A stretch of 64,000 nt of DNA, taken from NCBI RefSeq assembly GCF_004122095.1, contig NZ_SAWZ01000006.1, positions 62,001 to 126,000 on the forward strand, in the 5' to 3' direction. Below, in pieces: positions 63,035 through 64,000 of this stretch. Source of the stretch: Pseudoxanthomonas composti. Its GTDB lineage: Bacteria; Pseudomonadota; Gammaproteobacteria; Xanthomonadales; Xanthomonadaceae. Position 1 is the stretch's first letter. Every line of letters starts with the position of its first letter. A program made the translations under genes and the position numbers. A model generated the notes under the pieces. The model saw only the letters and a program-made list of their open reading frames with translations. It ran no database searches and was not told where the DNA came from.

Positions 63035-63874
63035 CTAGTCCGCCACCTGCGGCGCCGGCGCCGTCTCCAGCACCAGGTGCGAGGAGATCGCCGCCGCCAC
63101 CGCCTGGACCTGCGCGATCACCGCCTCGTCCATCGGCACCGGCTTGGGGTCCAGCGCGCACAGCGAGCCGAACAGCCGTCCATCGCCGAGCATCAGCGGC
63201 ACCGAGATATGGCTCTCGAAGCCGTAGATCTTCGGTGTGTGATGTCGGGCATAAAGCGGATGCGCGCTGGCCTGGCCGAAGGCGGTGGTCTGCCCGGGCC
63301 GCAGCTCGCGGCAGATCGTGGTCTCCAGGATCAGGTCCTGGCCCGGCTGCAGGCCGAAATCCAGCAGGTCGTTCACCGCGCAGGTGGTCCAGCGGTGTTC
63401 GGCCACGCGCGCCACGGCGGCAAAGCGCATGCCGGTGACGCTGCAGACCTTCGCCAGCAGGTCCTGCAGCTGCGGCACGCGTGCGACGGCGCGAACCTCG
63501 TCGTTGCGCACGTCGGCCTGCGCGTGCGCGGCCAGGGCCCGTTCGATCTCGGCAGGCGCTGGCGCTTGCGCGGTGCCGCGCTGTTGCAGGCGCGCCAGCA
63601 GGGCGGCGCGTGACACATCGGCCACCAGCTTCTGCACCGCCGCGGCGGCAAGCCGCAGCCGTGCCGCCGGCCCGACCAGGTGCAGGTGGGTGCCGATCAG
63701 GCGCAGCTGGGTGATTCCCTGCGCCGCCACGAACCGCTTGGACTGGCTCAGCAGCGCCTGTTGCCAGGCCGCATCCGGCACCCGGTCCAGCAAGGCGACC
63801 AGCACCGTTTCCAGCTCAGGGCCAAGCGCGGCGCCAGGCATGTCGAAACCAGACACATAGGGGGAGTTGGACAT
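63035..63874 (-). CDS. GAF-domain protein
   Basis: A 279-residue soluble protein. The C-terminal half is a GAF domain with RVAEHRWTTCAVNDLLDFGL, LETTICRELRPGQTTAFGQ and HTPKIYGFESHISVPLMLGDGRLFGSLCALDP. The N-terminal half (about 15-120) is helical with no recognised family. No output domain (kinase, GGDEF or HTH) is visible, so it is a stand-alone sensor or adaptor; ligand unknown. It converges with the class A beta-lactamase gene 35 bp away. Nothing recognisable is seen from its start to the window end (about 126 bp). Confidence 0.85.
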   Translation of the reverse strand: MSNSPYVSGFDMPGAALGPELETVLVALLDRVPDAAWQQALLSQSKRFVAAQGITQLRLIGTHLHLVGPAARLRLAAAAVQKLVADVSRAALLARLQQRGTAQAPAPAEIERALAAHAQADVRNDEVRAVARVPQLQDLLAKVCSVTGMRFAAVARVAEHRWTTCAVNDLLDFGLQPGQDLILETTICRELRPGQTTAFGQASAHPLYARHHTPKIYGFESHISVPLMLGDGRLFGSLCALDPKPVPMDEAVIAQVQAVAAAISSHLVLETAPAPQVAD

Positions 63875-64000
63875 CTGGCGCTCGTGGGGTGGGCGTCGCA
63901 GGGACAGCGCAGCAGGCGCCCATTGTCACACTTTCGTCGCCGCCGCGACGCTGCGGATGGCGCCGTTCGGGCGTTTGTGCGCCAGGGGCCCAGGCCCGTT

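Overview
The window is about 64 kb of high-GC DNA (roughly 68-70 % by eye) that reads as a chromosomal segment of a Xanthomonadaceae (Lysobacteraceae) gammaproteobacterium, close to Pseudoxanthomonas, Stenotrophomonas or Lysobacter. The basis is the gene order gmk-rpoZ-spoT-ridA-recG and mrcA-pilMNOPQ, the family-typical intergenic palindromes, the large TonB-dependent receptors, and L1-like and L2-like beta-lactamases. Genus and species cannot be fixed from the sequence alone. No rRNA, tRNA, phage, insertion sequence or CRISPR array was seen.

Layout. 1-1.4 kb: the end of a sensor kinase facing an OmpR-type response regulator. 1.5-10.6 kb: housekeeping block with gmk, rpoZ, spoT, ridA, recG, a nucleoside hydrolase, rpmE2 and gltA. 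10.7-13.6 kb: an active/inactive pair of secreted M16 peptidases. 13.6-17.5 kb (minus): an aromatic-acid-type efflux operon (MarR, FUSC/AaeB, DUF1656/AaeX, HlyD/AaeA). 17.6-26 kb: a conserved unknown gene and penicillin-binding protein 1A on minus, then pilMNOPQ on plus. 26-33.1 kb: a six-gene translationally coupled MoxR/DUF58/VWA (Bat) operon. 33.2-36.7 kb: a dicarboxylate symporter and transketolase. 36.8-41.5 kb: a lower-GC secreted protein, an orphan response regulator, ilvA, a DUF3014 protein and a GST. 41.7-48 kb: a transglutaminase-like/zinc-metallopeptidase pair, two small genes that overlap tail to tail, heat-shock clpB behind a near-consensus sigma-32 promoter, and an AraC/GyrI regulator. 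48-52.6 kb: a YbaL-type cation antiporter, a drug/metabolite transporter and an AraC regulator, bracketed by oppositely oriented arrays of one palindromic repeat. 52.7-59.8 kb: two paralogous TonB-dependent receptors and a YheS-type ABC-F ATPase. 60.1-63 kb: an AmpR-like regulator divergent from an L1-like B3 metallo-beta-lactamase followed by an L2-like class A beta-lactamase. 63-63.9 kb: a GAF-domain protein.

The most unusual structures are three intergenic-type elements made of inverted arrays of 7-bp tandem units. Each has its own heptamer, but elements 1 and 2 share the same skeleton. Each element lies just after a stop codon. The third lies inside the 5' end of the DUF58 gene, where it appears to encode about 50 extra N-terminal residues. 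Also notable are the ampR/B3/class A cluster, the repeat arrays bracketing 48.1-52.6 kb, and the degenerate metal site of the BatB-like protein.
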